From Bacteroidales bacterium (GTDB lineage: Bacteria; Bacteroidota; Bacteroidia; Bacteroidales; FEN-979): a stretch of DNA of 56,377 bases. The translations under genes and the position numbers were made by a program. Position 1 is the first letter of the stretch; every line of letters starts with the position of its first letter. The notes beneath the pieces were generated by a model. The model ran no database searches and had not been told where the DNA came from. It saw only the letters and a list, made by a program, of their open reading frames with translations. Where the stretch lies: the NCBI GenBank assembly GCA_014860625.1, contig JACZJJ010000046.1:1-56377 (forward strand), written 5' to 3'. Of this stretch, positions 1 to 7,787 are shown piece by piece.

Positions 1-63
1 CATTGTTATAATATATACCTGGATGGATGATTTCTTATTTGAGTTCACTTTTATCTGTATTTG

Positions 64-744
64 TTAAGTATTTCGATTCAAGACAATTAATTTTTTTATA
101 TGAATTCCCTTTTCAAATACAAGGTTTTCAATTATTGTTGGTTTATAATCATCTTTACTGCATTCCACCTTCCGATTCCCAATCTGTATTAAAGTCCGGA
201 TAAAAATACCTTCACGGTTTGTATAAACAGTATCGGATTTTACATTCAAATCATTGACAGGTGTTAAAATCAACCTGGCGCCGGATACCGGGTTCCCCTC
301 AGTGTCTTTTACAATCCCTGTGAAAATCCCACATTCATGAAATTCAGGATGGTTGCTTCCATATATGGCTGTTCTGATCGGAATTGTCATAACCCAGTTC
401 TCGGCTAATCCTGTTATTTCCCATGTTTTCATCGCTTCGATTATCGCGGATCCGAATTCTTTGTTCCCGGTACTATTGCTATCAATCGTCGCAGAATTCA
501 GCAGACCATCTACCCATTCCATGTGGATGAATACAATGCCTTTCAAATCAGGATCTTCATTATGAAACCTCATGATGACATCATGCATGTCGTCCCAGTG
601 TTTTTGAAGATACCCCATAAAAACAGTTACATTGGGGTCTTGATGATGATCCTCATTTGTTTGAGCTGAAACGGGAATTCTGATTAGCCCGAGCAGGAAA
701 ATGGTCAGGATTGTACAATTCAAATGACTAATGACTTTTTTCAT
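64..744 (-). CDS. Secreted protein with TonB-C-like region and carboxypeptidase-regulatory-like domain
   Basis: 226 residues from the ATG at 744. That ATG overlaps the stop of the upstream M1 peptidase gene as ATGA, so translation is probably coupled; a start six codons earlier is possible. An N-terminal signal peptide ends near VSAQ. Residues about 45-130 resemble the C-terminal domain of TonB/AgmX proteins: a pattern of PDLKG, a conserved IxxEGxV-like strand, then IIEAMKTWEI. Residues about 138-200 look like a carboxypeptidase regulatory-like beta-sandwich (GIVKDTEGNPVSGARL). With no membrane anchor other than the signal peptide it is probably periplasmic or outer-membrane associated. Domain calls are by eye; the function is unknown. 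Confidence 0.7.
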   Translation of the reverse strand: MKKVISHLNCTILTIFLLGLIRIPVSAQTNEDHHQDPNVTVFMGYLQKHWDDMHDVIMRFHNEDPDLKGIVFIHMEWVDGLLNSATIDSNSTGNKEFGSAIIEAMKTWEITGLAENWVMTIPIRTAIYGSNHPEFHECGIFTGIVKDTEGNPVSGARLILTPVNDLNVKSDTVYTNREGIFIRTLIQIGNRKVECSKDDYKPTIIENLVFEKGIHIKKLIVLNRNT

Positions 745-2681
745 TTTTTTACAATTCTCCATACTTCAGAATGGTTAGTGCTATTTATTTTCAAAAGGTA
801 GATGCCTTTTGAAAACTTGCTGAGATCGATCCCTGTTTTTCCTTGCCTGATCTGTTCCTGGAAAAGCAATTGTCCCCGGGCATTGAATAAGGTGGCGGTG
901 ATTTCCTTCAATTGATATTGTGATCTTAATTCGATTGTTACCAGGTCTTTTACCGGGTTAGGATATATGTTCACTATGTGAATACCAGTCTTTTCCTGAA
1001 TTCCGGTGTGAACGGTATGCTGTTGAATTAACCAGCCTACGGGATCAAATTCGATGGAGTCGATTGTTTCCGGGAAATAGATCTGATACATCTCTTCACC
1101 TGAGTCCTGAAATAATCTGACGATGGTATCTTTTGTGATGGAATGGATTTTCAGGTCAAAATGAGTTTTAAACAGCGGGGTGAATGAAGTCGATGTTGTC
1201 TGATGGGAGACAATGGTAAGAGTATCTCCGTTCATGAACCAGTTTAAATCAAAGGAAGGATATCCCTGGCCGTAGAACCACTGGTCGAAGAACCCGGTCA
1301 GGTTCATCCCGGTGGTTGTCTCTGCTATCTGCCTGAACTTTTCTGTTGTGGCTGTTCCATATTTGTATGTTTCGAGGTAAGTTTTCAGGATCATAAAGAA
1401 AAGAGAATCGTCATCTATTTCATACCGGAGCATGTGCAGGATGGAGGCCCCTTTTTTGTAGATCAGACGGTAATCAAGGATTGCTGTAAAATCCGATGCC
1501 AGTGAATCGGGGATGTAGACACTTCCACCGGGTTGTGACATCACCTCGGCATGGGCGTCTTCCATCCAGGCATCAGCCGAACTTTGTGATTCAAGATGCC
1601 GGAGTGCGACAAATTCCATGTAGGAAGCCAGGCCGTCGACCAGCCAGGAATCATTCCATGTTTCACATATTACGGCGTCGCCGAACCACTGGTGGGCAAG
1701 TTCATGGGCCGTCATGAAGTGAGTGAGCAGTTGATAGTAGCGGGTTGAGGTCGTATCAAGGGATTGGTATCCCATGTTGCAAATGGTTTGGTTTTCCATG
1801 CCAAATACCGGGAAACCTACAATGCAGTACCCGTATTTTTCCTCGTTGAACGGATAATCTCCCAGCAGGCCTGCATAGAGCGAGAGGAGCTGTTTGGTGA
1901 TTTCAATCGCCCTGAGGTGCATCGGATAGTATTCGGAGGTAGGAATTAACAGGCTTTGGATCAGCAACGAATCCTTACCGGAGGGGAGAGGAGCATAGGT
2001 TACGTGGTCGGTCCATGGCCCAACCACGAAGGAGACCAGGTAAGCACTGATCGGGTAGTTTGTCTCCCATCTGTAACGGACTTTGCCGTTTCCGGGATAC
2101 TCAATAGATTTAAGCAGCCCGTTGGAGGCAGAGAGGTTGGTTGAATCTGTGGTGATAATGAAGGTGACGGAGTCAGCTTTGTCCCGCATGTCCTGCTTGC
2201 AGGGCCACCACAACCAGGAGTAGAACGGCTGGGAATTCGAAAAGATATGTACGTTGCCGGAGTAATTCTGCCTGACGATGCCGTAGCCCCATGCAATAGA
2301 GCCGCCTGATCCGTTTCCGTGGTACCAGATCTGCAGGATAAACTGGTCGTTGAGGTGCATCGGAGTTGAAAGCGGGACCGACACCAGCGAGTTTGTATGC
2401 AGAAATTCCGCCGGATTTCCGTTCAGGGCCACCGAATCCACAACCATGAAGGTTGTTACGGCAACCGAGTCGTTCAGTTCAACCACCAAGGTATCCATCG
2501 TGGAGGCTGCAACCGTAGCCCTCATGGTGACATTCCCACTCAGCCTGGTGGAAATATTACTTAACTGCAGATCCAGGATATATTGTTTTACATCGTAGTT
2601 GTCTTCCAGTATGCTCTGGGAAATAACAAACTGGAATGAAACAAACAAACAGGCTGGAATGAGAACCAATAATTTTTTCAT
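741..2681 (-). CDS. M1 family metallopeptidase (aminopeptidase N-like) with T9SS sorting domain
   Basis: 646 residues with a signal peptide (cleavage near VISQ). The gluzincin motif HELAH is at residues 326-330 and an exopeptidase motif GMEN at 294-297. The expected third zinc ligand, 18 residues after HELAH, is Asp349 (WLVDG) where the family usually has Glu (WLNEG). A tyrosine in IYKKGASILHML probably corresponds to the transition-state tyrosine. The last ~75 residues (NIYPNPVKDLVTIEL ... GIYLLKI) form a type A T9SS C-terminal sorting domain, so the mature enzyme is predicted to be secreted or cell-surface. Known family members cleave N-terminal residues from peptides. First gene of a two-gene unit with the downstream TonB-like gene. 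Confidence 0.93.
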   Translation of the reverse strand: MKKLLVLIPACLFVSFQFVISQSILEDNYDVKQYILDLQLSNISTRLSGNVTMRATVAASTMDTLVVELNDSVAVTTFMVVDSVALNGNPAEFLHTNSLVSVPLSTPMHLNDQFILQIWYHGNGSGGSIAWGYGIVRQNYSGNVHIFSNSQPFYSWLWWPCKQDMRDKADSVTFIITTDSTNLSASNGLLKSIEYPGNGKVRYRWETNYPISAYLVSFVVGPWTDHVTYAPLPSGKDSLLIQSLLIPTSEYYPMHLRAIEITKQLLSLYAGLLGDYPFNEEKYGYCIVGFPVFGMENQTICNMGYQSLDTTSTRYYQLLTHFMTAHELAHQWFGDAVICETWNDSWLVDGLASYMEFVALRHLESQSSADAWMEDAHAEVMSQPGGSVYIPDSLASDFTAILDYRLIYKKGASILHMLRYEIDDDSLFFMILKTYLETYKYGTATTEKFRQIAETTTGMNLTGFFDQWFYGQGYPSFDLNWFMNGDTLTIVSHQTTSTSFTPLFKTHFDLKIHSITKDTIVRLFQDSGEEMYQIYFPETIDSIEFDPVGWLIQQHTVHTGIQEKTGIHIVNIYPNPVKDLVTIELRSQYQLKEITATLFNARGQLLFQEQIRQGKTGIDLSKFSKGIYLLKINSTNHSEVWRIVKK

Positions 2682-2846
2682 ATCGTCAAATTATCCATTC
2701 GGGTTGAACAAATTACACAATCCATTCGCCCGAAACGAATATTTTCGACTAAACTAAAAATCAAACGGCTGTCTCAGCAATTTTATAGACGAACAAGGGT
2801 TCAACCTGTTTTACAAGATGACTCTATCGTGAATTTCGGGCTGCCG

Positions 2847-3824
2847 TTACTCCCCATCCAGCCAATGAATCACATTCAGCAAAAATTGCGCATTCTGGGG
2901 AGCAACTTCTGAATTGAACCCGGCTTTGATCGTACCGTTTGCGATTTGGGCGGTGAACATCGCGGCTTCACCGAAAACCGCCACTCTACCCTTCCCATAT
3001 TCCAGCAAAGCTCCCTGATAGTAACCCTCCAGAGCGGTGCGCGGGGTCTCTTCGGAAAATACCCAGGCGGTGTCGGGTTGGAGGGAGTAATGTTCGGCGT
3101 GGAAAACGAGTACCGGGATGGCATCCTGCGGTATCCGGAATGCTGATCCGGTAAAGGTGATCACCGAATCGATGGGAGATATTTCTTGATTCCCGGATGT
3201 CACGGGTCCGGGCATCAGCGTTTGATCGCTGATCTTGAAAACTGAAGGAGGCCAGGTCCTGGAACGGGTGAAGGCAAATCCGTTCAGAAAGTCAAATCCG
3301 AATGCCTTCCCTAGATCGTGGGCTGCTCCGGCAAAGGGCATATGGTCGGCAATCAGGAATAGAGAACCCCCTTGATTTACCCATTGCCTGATAGTTTCAA
3401 TCTCCTTTTTCGTGAAGGCTGATGGATTGGGAGCAGCCCAATCAGCGGTATCCGACGCATCAATCGGATTGGCAATGACCAGGATATCGGTGTGATTGAG
3501 TACCTTGAGGCTTGATATTGGCTGATTGAGTGGCTTCACCCGGTAGCCGTCCATCCGGAGCAAACGGGCAAAAGGCAGAAATCCTCCCGAGATGGTGTGA
3601 AAGTTCAGATGGGCTTCATCTATACAAACAACCGGACCCGATTCAGCTGAGTAGGCAGGAGGTTGGAGAGGAAAGCAAAAGGAGGTATCGGGAACTTGCT
3701 GGGCCAACGCGAAGCATGGGAGAGTTACCATCAGAAGTGCTAGAAACGGAATTCCCGGATTAGTAAAAAAACACAGAGTAAACCTTCGGTGTATGAATCG
3801 TGGGTTGCTATAAAATGGGTTCAT
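2847..3824 (-). CDS. Secreted DUF4350-like (glutaminase-fold) protein
   Basis: 325 residues. A basic N-terminus and hydrophobic stretch ending FALAQQ form a rather long signal peptide; an internal start is possible. The body has the pattern of DUF4350/class I glutamine-amidotransferase-like proteins: VVCIDEAHLNFH, FARLLRMDGYRV, a DILVIANP strand, then IRQWVNQGGSLFLIADH followed by GRVAVFGEAAMFTAQ. No catalytic Cys-His-Glu triad can be assigned. It begins 3 bases after the AhpD-like gene, so the two are probably one transcript. The substrate is unknown; a surface or periplasmic role is inferred from the signal peptide only. Confidence 0.7.
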   Translation of the reverse strand: MNPFYSNPRFIHRRFTLCFFTNPGIPFLALLMVTLPCFALAQQVPDTSFCFPLQPPAYSAESGPVVCIDEAHLNFHTISGGFLPFARLLRMDGYRVKPLNQPISSLKVLNHTDILVIANPIDASDTADWAAPNPSAFTKKEIETIRQWVNQGGSLFLIADHMPFAGAAHDLGKAFGFDFLNGFAFTRSRTWPPSVFKISDQTLMPGPVTSGNQEISPIDSVITFTGSAFRIPQDAIPVLVFHAEHYSLQPDTAWVFSEETPRTALEGYYQGALLEYGKGRVAVFGEAAMFTAQIANGTIKAGFNSEVAPQNAQFLLNVIHWLDGE

Positions 3825-3827
3825 GGG

Positions 3828-4181
3828 CTATCGTTTTCCAAATGAATTTTCCATCACTTCCAGGGCAAAACGTGCATTCACCGTTGCCGGCCCGATTCCC
3901 ATTTCAATGGCTACCTCAATGGCTTCCAGCACCTCCTGTTCCGTGGCTCCTTCCTTGGCAGCCTGTTCAATGTGCCACTGCATGCAGGATTCGCAGTTGG
4001 TCACTACACCAATAGCGGCTGCAATGAGTTCTTTGTGCTTCTTTGACAGTGCTCCGTCGCAGTAAGTTACTTTTTCCATCTCCAGGAAAGCTTTGTATAC
4101 CTTGGAGTTGAGTTTAGCTAACCGGGCATTGGCGACCTTTCGCTGCAGGTCGATCTCATCGAATTTAGTTTTTGTTTTCAT
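3828..4181 (-). CDS. Carboxymuconolactone decarboxylase/AhpD-like protein
   Basis: 117 residues, all helical in appearance. The AhpD-type redox motif CESCMQWH (CxxC followed by His three residues later) sits near residues 63-70 within the typical context HKELIAAAIGVVTNCESC. The segment EGATEQEVLEAIEVAIEMGIGPA is the standard second helix pair. Family members act as thiol peroxidase-linked reductants or decarboxylases; both cysteines are present here, which favours a thiol-disulfide role. Intracellular, no signal peptide. Its downstream neighbour (DUF4350-like) is 3 bases away. Confidence 0.88.
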   Translation of the reverse strand: MKTKTKFDEIDLQRKVANARLAKLNSKVYKAFLEMEKVTYCDGALSKKHKELIAAAIGVVTNCESCMQWHIEQAAKEGATEQEVLEAIEVAIEMGIGPATVNARFALEVMENSFGKR

Positions 4182-4228
4182 GGCTTGTGATGTTTGATTT
4201 TATTCTTCAGGTGTACTGATGGAGAGAT

Positions 4229-4471
4229 TTATTTCAAAAAGTCCCCATCTACTATCAGTAATTTCACCCCATTCTCCGTTGAAGACCTATGGGAACTGGC
4301 CTCATCCGAAACCACATAGGTCATGCCTTTGGTTAACAAGGTCTTAGACCCATCTTCCATTTCACTGATAACTCCTCCTTCCAGGCAATGTACGATATGG
4401 CCCTTCCTGAACCAGTGATTTTTACTTAGAATGAGGTAAGTTATCCGAAAACGAGCGTAGCTGCAATTATT
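4229..4471 (-). pseudogene. Remnant of a DHCW-motif cupin gene
   Basis: The frame is open for 80 codons between an in-frame TAA at 4472-4474 and the TAA at 4229-4231. From about 4417 down it reads HWFRKGHIVHCLEGG, then EMEDGSKTLLTKGMTYVVSD, then SSHRSSTENGVKLLIVDG. This matches the second half of the small DHCW-motif cupin family. The family's DHWC core has become NHWF, the N-terminal half (about 45 residues) is not recognisable, and a stop lies upstream. Full-length members are about 110 residues. The intact end and missing start suggest a decayed, 5'-truncated gene; a short functional derivative is not excluded. Confidence 0.6.
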
Positions 4472-4518
4472 TTATGTGAACGCTGGGAATTCAACGTCGA
4501 ATAATGACTTTCTACAGG

Positions 4519-4677
4519 CTACAGCTTTCCTCTTGTATTGAAAATGATTGCTGCAATCACCCCGGGAATCCATCCACATAGGGTGAGCAGGAAGACCAGC
4601 AGGATGGCTCCACAGCCTCGATCAACGACTGCCAGAGGAGGGAAGAGGATGCAAATAATTGCTCGCAGAAGGCTCAT
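4519..4677 (-). CDS. YqaE/Pmp3 family small membrane protein
   Basis: A 52-residue frame: start ATG at 4677, stop TAG at 4519-4521. It carries the Pmp3 signature: a first hydrophobic helix with ILFPPLAVV, a short polar turn with DRGCG, and a second helix with LTLCGWIPGVIAAIIF. An AAGGA ribosome-binding site lies six bases before the ATG. It starts 9 bases after the stop of the beta-barrel gene and may be its downstream partner. Pmp3 proteins are two-helix inner-membrane proteins linked to salt and membrane-potential stress in yeast and plants; the bacterial role is not established. Confidence 0.85.
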   Translation of the reverse strand: MSLLRAIICILFPPLAVVDRGCGAILLVFLLTLCGWIPGVIAAIIFNTRGKL

Positions 4678-4686
4678 TATTCCTTG

Positions 4687-5616
4687 TTATTTATTCGTTT
4701 GTCCGGCCCCAAGCAGAATCCTTAAGTAGATCGAAAAGGAGGGCTTCCATTGCGGATACCCTTCAAGGTTGGTAGGATAATATTGGAACGAGAAGCCGGG
4801 CTCCATGCCAAATACATCATTTAAAGGAATTCCTGCACCTGCTCCTGCAAAGGCTCCAAACCCAAAAGCATTCTGACTGATCTTGTAAGCCTGACTGTTG
4901 GAATTAGGCGTATAACCCTGACTCCCATAAACATTAACAAGGTTAAACTCCCTGCCCTCCACAACAAAAATCGATTGGATAACCTGGGTATAGCACATCA
5001 ATCCTCCTCCCTGGAGAAAAAAGTAAATCTTTGATTTTAGAGGGAATGACCACTGGTATCCAAGATCGATCAAAACCCTTGCCTCCTTCCCCTGGACAGG
5101 CTCTGTACGCACATTCTGAAATGTTGAATAACTGGGGGGATCTACAACAAGGGTGATGGCATCGGTGGCTTTCAGTTGGGTGTAGTTTGCTTCCAGAAAA
5201 ATACCGTTCTTTCGGTTAAAATTAAACCTGATAAAAAGGCCTCCTGTAAAAGCTACCTGGTAATGCATATCGAGAGGATATCCTGCAACAAACACGGTAT
5301 CAGAGGAACCAAGTAACTGCTTTATATCCTGATACCAATATTTATTGGACATGAGATAATTCACGGTATTCACGTTCCCCGGGTTCCCGTTATAGAAATT
5401 GGCGGAGTATTTATTCGGGAAATAGGCGCCTAAATTGATCCCAAAATCCCATCGGTGGATCGAGTCAACCTCATCTTCAAACTCGGCCCAAGGATCGGTT
5501 TCTGCCCGTCTCTCTTTGTCGCGTTTGCTTTCAGAAGCAACTTTTTCCTGTCCAATGACAGAAACAGCCATCGAAAAGAACAGGAGAACAACTAATGTTG
5601 ATATTACAAACCTCAT
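4687..5616 (-). CDS. Putative outer-membrane beta-barrel protein
   Basis: 309 residues with a clear signal peptide (cleavage near VSVIGQ). After an acidic/basic linker (residues about 23-50) the protein alternates aromatic and small residues in strand-like blocks: WDFGINLGAYFP, GGLFIRFNFNRKNGIFLEANY, RVLIDLGYQWSF, GFGAFAGAGAGIPL, and a final SFSIYLRILLGAG. This is typical of Bacteroidota OmpA-type or porT-like barrels, but no family can be named. The upstream region is almost entirely tandem repeats, so its promoter is not apparent. The Pmp3 gene follows after 9 bases. Confidence 0.7.
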   Translation of the reverse strand: MRFVISTLVVLLFFSMAVSVIGQEKVASESKRDKERRAETDPWAEFEDEVDSIHRWDFGINLGAYFPNKYSANFYNGNPGNVNTVNYLMSNKYWYQDIKQLLGSSDTVFVAGYPLDMHYQVAFTGGLFIRFNFNRKNGIFLEANYTQLKATDAITLVVDPPSYSTFQNVRTEPVQGKEARVLIDLGYQWSFPLKSKIYFFLQGGGLMCYTQVIQSIFVVEGREFNLVNVYGSQGYTPNSNSQAYKISQNAFGFGAFAGAGAGIPLNDVFGMEPGFSFQYYPTNLEGYPQWKPSFSIYLRILLGAGQTNK

Positions 5617-5627
5617 ACTAATTATTT

Positions 5628-5754
5628 TTCGCTATTCGTTTTTCGCTATTCGCTTTTCGCTATTCGCTATTCGCTATTCGCTATTCGCTATTCGTATTTC
5701 TTCCTTCTTCCTTCTTCCTTCTTCCTTCTTCCTTCTTCCTTCTTCCTTCTTCCC
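5628..5754. repeat. Two abutting heptanucleotide arrays
   Basis: Bases 5628-5695 are irregular copies of TTCGCTA (the last five are perfect). Bases 5698-5754 are about eight copies of TTCCTTC. Together they fill the whole space between the beta-barrel gene start and the stop codon of the M14 peptidase, whose TGA (complement of 5755-5757) directly follows the array. No hairpin is evident. Confidence 0.95.
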
Positions 5755-7650
5755 TCATTCTATCCTCCCCACCGGATAAACCATCCGTTTGGCATCCCGG
5801 TAGGGGGTGTGTTCCAGAAACCAGTTTAGCACTTGCCATTGGTTCTTGATAAAGTTGCTGTCCGCTGCTTTTGCTTTTTCAAAACCGGCATTCAATTCCG
5901 GGTCTTCTTCCAGCATCTGTTTTGCCATCGGCTCCATCACATAAAACTCGAAATACTCCTTTTGCTCGAAGATGGGATTGAAAAAGCCCCAATAGAGAAG
6001 AGATCCATCGCCAATTGGTTCTAGCAGTTGCGCGATGACTCTCGCTGCAGACTGGGATGTCTCCACAATCATGGAACCTGCCGGAAAAACCCTATCTTCT
6101 GTAAAAGTTGTATACTCAATATGAGACAAAGGCAGCCTGCCTTCATAGGGGAAAGACCGCCAACGGGGAGAAACAAATTTGTACGAGGAGACATGGATGT
6201 TCGTATCATGTGAAACCTCCTTCATCCTGATGCCATGAAGTTTCAGTATCGAAATTACCTCCTGCCACTCCACCGGAATCACATAAGCAATGGGGAGCAT
6301 GGTGGTTTCCGAAGGAACACATGTTGAAAAAAGAGGTACTGTGAATGTTTCAGGTACAGAGGAGTACTTGAACCAGAGGCCGCCGGTAAGCTCACTTTGG
6401 ATGGTATCATACATAACCCCTCTGAATTCGACCATGATGCTGTCGGCATCAGAAAGTGTAAACCGAAGCGGAAAGGGGTGTGACCTGAATTCCGGCGATT
6501 GAACAAAAGCATCGGCATCCTGGTTTAATTTCTTTAGTTCCAGATACTGGTCATTCAGGATCTGCAGTGAGGCAACCAGACATTGGTAAGATGCCTCTAC
6601 CCGCTGTTTGTAAGGTTTCAGCATATGGGTCTCAACGAGCAGTCCGGGGCGGTTGCGAAGGGCAACATATCCCTGTGAAAGCATGGGAGGCGCCACATCC
6701 CGCTCCAAACCGCTTTTCGGATTGTGCCATTGTCTGAACTGGACGTAGGGGAAAACTGGGTTCCCGGAAGCTTCCAGGTCGCGGGTCCAGGCTGGAAGGA
6801 AGACAGAATCACACCAGGTTGTCAGCCCCTTGTCCATTTGTCCGAGGGTTTCCATCATGTAGGTCAGTACATATTGGTAGTCTGCCCCGTCTGTCGTGTG
6901 AATGTCGATGAAAAAATCGGGATTCCACTGTTGATACATCGTCAGCCATGCTTTCATCTCAGGTGCGTCGGCTTTCAGGAAGTCGCGGTTCAGGTTCAGG
7001 TTGGTGGCAGTAACCCGCCAGCCCATCTCTTCGGGGCCATTCTGGTTGATCCGGTTATACGGCCCAAAGCGTTCGTGCCCGTCCACGTTGAAGATAGGGA
7101 TGAAGAGGATTGAAACATGTTGGAGAAGATCCGGGATCCGGGATCCGGGATTAGTGATACGCGATCCGTTATCCAAAATGTCACTATCTGAGCCCTGAGC
7201 CCTGAGCCCTGAGCTATTTTTTTCGTCCCTCGTCCTTCGTCCTTCGTCCTTCGTCCCTCGTCCCTCATCCTTCGTCCTTCGTCCCTCGTCCCTCGTAACC
7301 AGGTCTCTGACGAGCATCAGCCCTGCATCTTTCCCTTCCGACTCTCCGGGATGGATACATGCCTGGATCATCAGGATTACGCGGCCGGAAGCTTTGATCT
7401 CTCCGGGGTTTGTTAATCCCTCTCTATCCACAATGAGCATTGGCAGTTCACGCCCTTGCGGACTTACGCCGAAGGAGGTGTAATGCACCATTGGCGAAAA
7501 ATCAGCCAGGTTCTTGCTGTATTCGATGGTTTCGGCATAACGGGGAGTGCGTTTTCCTCCGGATAATTCGTAATAGGTCATCCACTCTTGCTGGGAAAAG
7601 AGTGGAAAAGAGGCACACATCACGAAAAGGAGTAAACAAACACGTTTCAT
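5755..7650 (-). CDS. M14 family zinc carboxypeptidase with a repeat-derived insertion
   Basis: 631 residues from the ATG at 7650, chosen because it begins a signal peptide (MKRVCLLLFV ... PLFSQ) and because a promoter box lies at 7672-7679 inside the 16-codon upstream extension. M14 features: zinc ligands H100 and E103 in IHPGESEGKD, substrate-binding NLNRDF, the third zinc ligand in DIHTTDGADY, and a catalytic-Glu candidate in VETHMLKPY. Residues about 119-174 (bases 7129-7296) are a translation of tandem repeats (DEGRRTK-type heptads, then SGLRAQ and NPGSRIPD) inserted between two conserved parts of the fold. No T9SS tail is visible. Predicted periplasmic or secreted peptidase. Confidence 0.92.
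   Translation of the reverse strand: MKRVCLLLFVMCASFPLFSQQEWMTYYELSGGKRTPRYAETIEYSKNLADFSPMVHYTSFGVSPQGRELPMLIVDREGLTNPGEIKASGRVILMIQACIHPGESEGKDAGLMLVRDLVTRDEGRRTKDEGRGTKDEGRRTRDEKNSSGLRAQGSDSDILDNGSRITNPGSRIPDLLQHVSILFIPIFNVDGHERFGPYNRINQNGPEEMGWRVTATNLNLNRDFLKADAPEMKAWLTMYQQWNPDFFIDIHTTDGADYQYVLTYMMETLGQMDKGLTTWCDSVFLPAWTRDLEASGNPVFPYVQFRQWHNPKSGLERDVAPPMLSQGYVALRNRPGLLVETHMLKPYKQRVEASYQCLVASLQILNDQYLELKKLNQDADAFVQSPEFRSHPFPLRFTLSDADSIMVEFRGVMYDTIQSELTGGLWFKYSSVPETFTVPLFSTCVPSETTMLPIAYVIPVEWQEVISILKLHGIRMKEVSHDTNIHVSSYKFVSPRWRSFPYEGRLPLSHIEYTTFTEDRVFPAGSMIVETSQSAARVIAQLLEPIGDGSLLYWGFFNPIFEQKEYFEFYVMEPMAKQMLEEDPELNAGFEKAKAADSNFIKNQWQVLNWFLEHTPYRDAKRMVYPVGRIE
7129..7296 (-). repeat. Composite tandem-repeat insertion inside the M14 gene
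   Basis: Read on the minus strand: ten copies of GARGGAY (7 bases), a short A tract, about three and a half copies of CTCAGGG (7 bases), a spacer resembling the intergenic array after galE (GATAACGGATCGCG, ATTAATCCC-like), and three copies of ATCCCGG (7 bases). The block is about 168 bases, a multiple of three, and has no stop in the gene's frame. Confidence 0.93.
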
Positions 7651-7671
7651 AATAGTGAGAGTTTCTGAGAC

Positions 7672-7679
7672 CAAACATA
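7672..7679 (-). promoter_or_regulatory. -7 promoter box (TATGTTTG) of the M14 gene
   Basis: The minus strand reads TATGTTTG, a match to the Bacteroidota consensus TAnnTTTG, 22 bases before the chosen ATG at 7650. No clear TTTG -33 element was found. Confidence 0.55.
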
Positions 7680-7742
7680 CATAAAAAATTTCTTGCAATT
7701 CATATGGAAATTAACGGTATCTTTATTTCCCAAGGAGGAACA

Positions 7743-7769
7743 GTGACACAACTTAAATCTAAAAATTAA
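7743..7769 (+). other. Possible 8-codon leader ORF with strong ribosome-binding site
   Basis: AAGGAGG at 7732-7738 precedes a GTG at 7743 that opens an eight-codon frame ending TAA at 7767-7769, 18 bases before the S1-like gene. A near-match promoter box TATCTTTA lies at 7718-7725. Strong Shine-Dalgarno sequences are uncommon in this phylum, which is why it is listed. It may be chance. Confidence 0.3.
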
Positions 7770-7787
7770 CTCTTCTTTTATGAGAAT

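Noticed and set aside
1-63. A CAT at 1-3 could be the start codon of a further minus-strand gene leaving the window.
   Set aside because: Only three bases of it would be visible; nothing in 4-63 supports or excludes it.
735-762. Six-codon longer start for the TonB-like protein.
   Set aside because: The ATGA overlap at 741-744 and the better signal peptide favour the ATG at 744.
5628-5754. The repeats were considered as a CRISPR array or phase-variation tract controlling the beta-barrel gene.
   Set aside because: Units are 7 bases without spacers, so not CRISPR. They lie outside the coding frames, so slippage would not switch a reading frame; an effect on transcription is possible but not supported.
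6996-7268. An open frame on the minus strand rich in DEGRGTK repeats.
   Set aside because: It is the repeat block inside the M14 gene read in another frame; 7-base repeats stay open in several frames.
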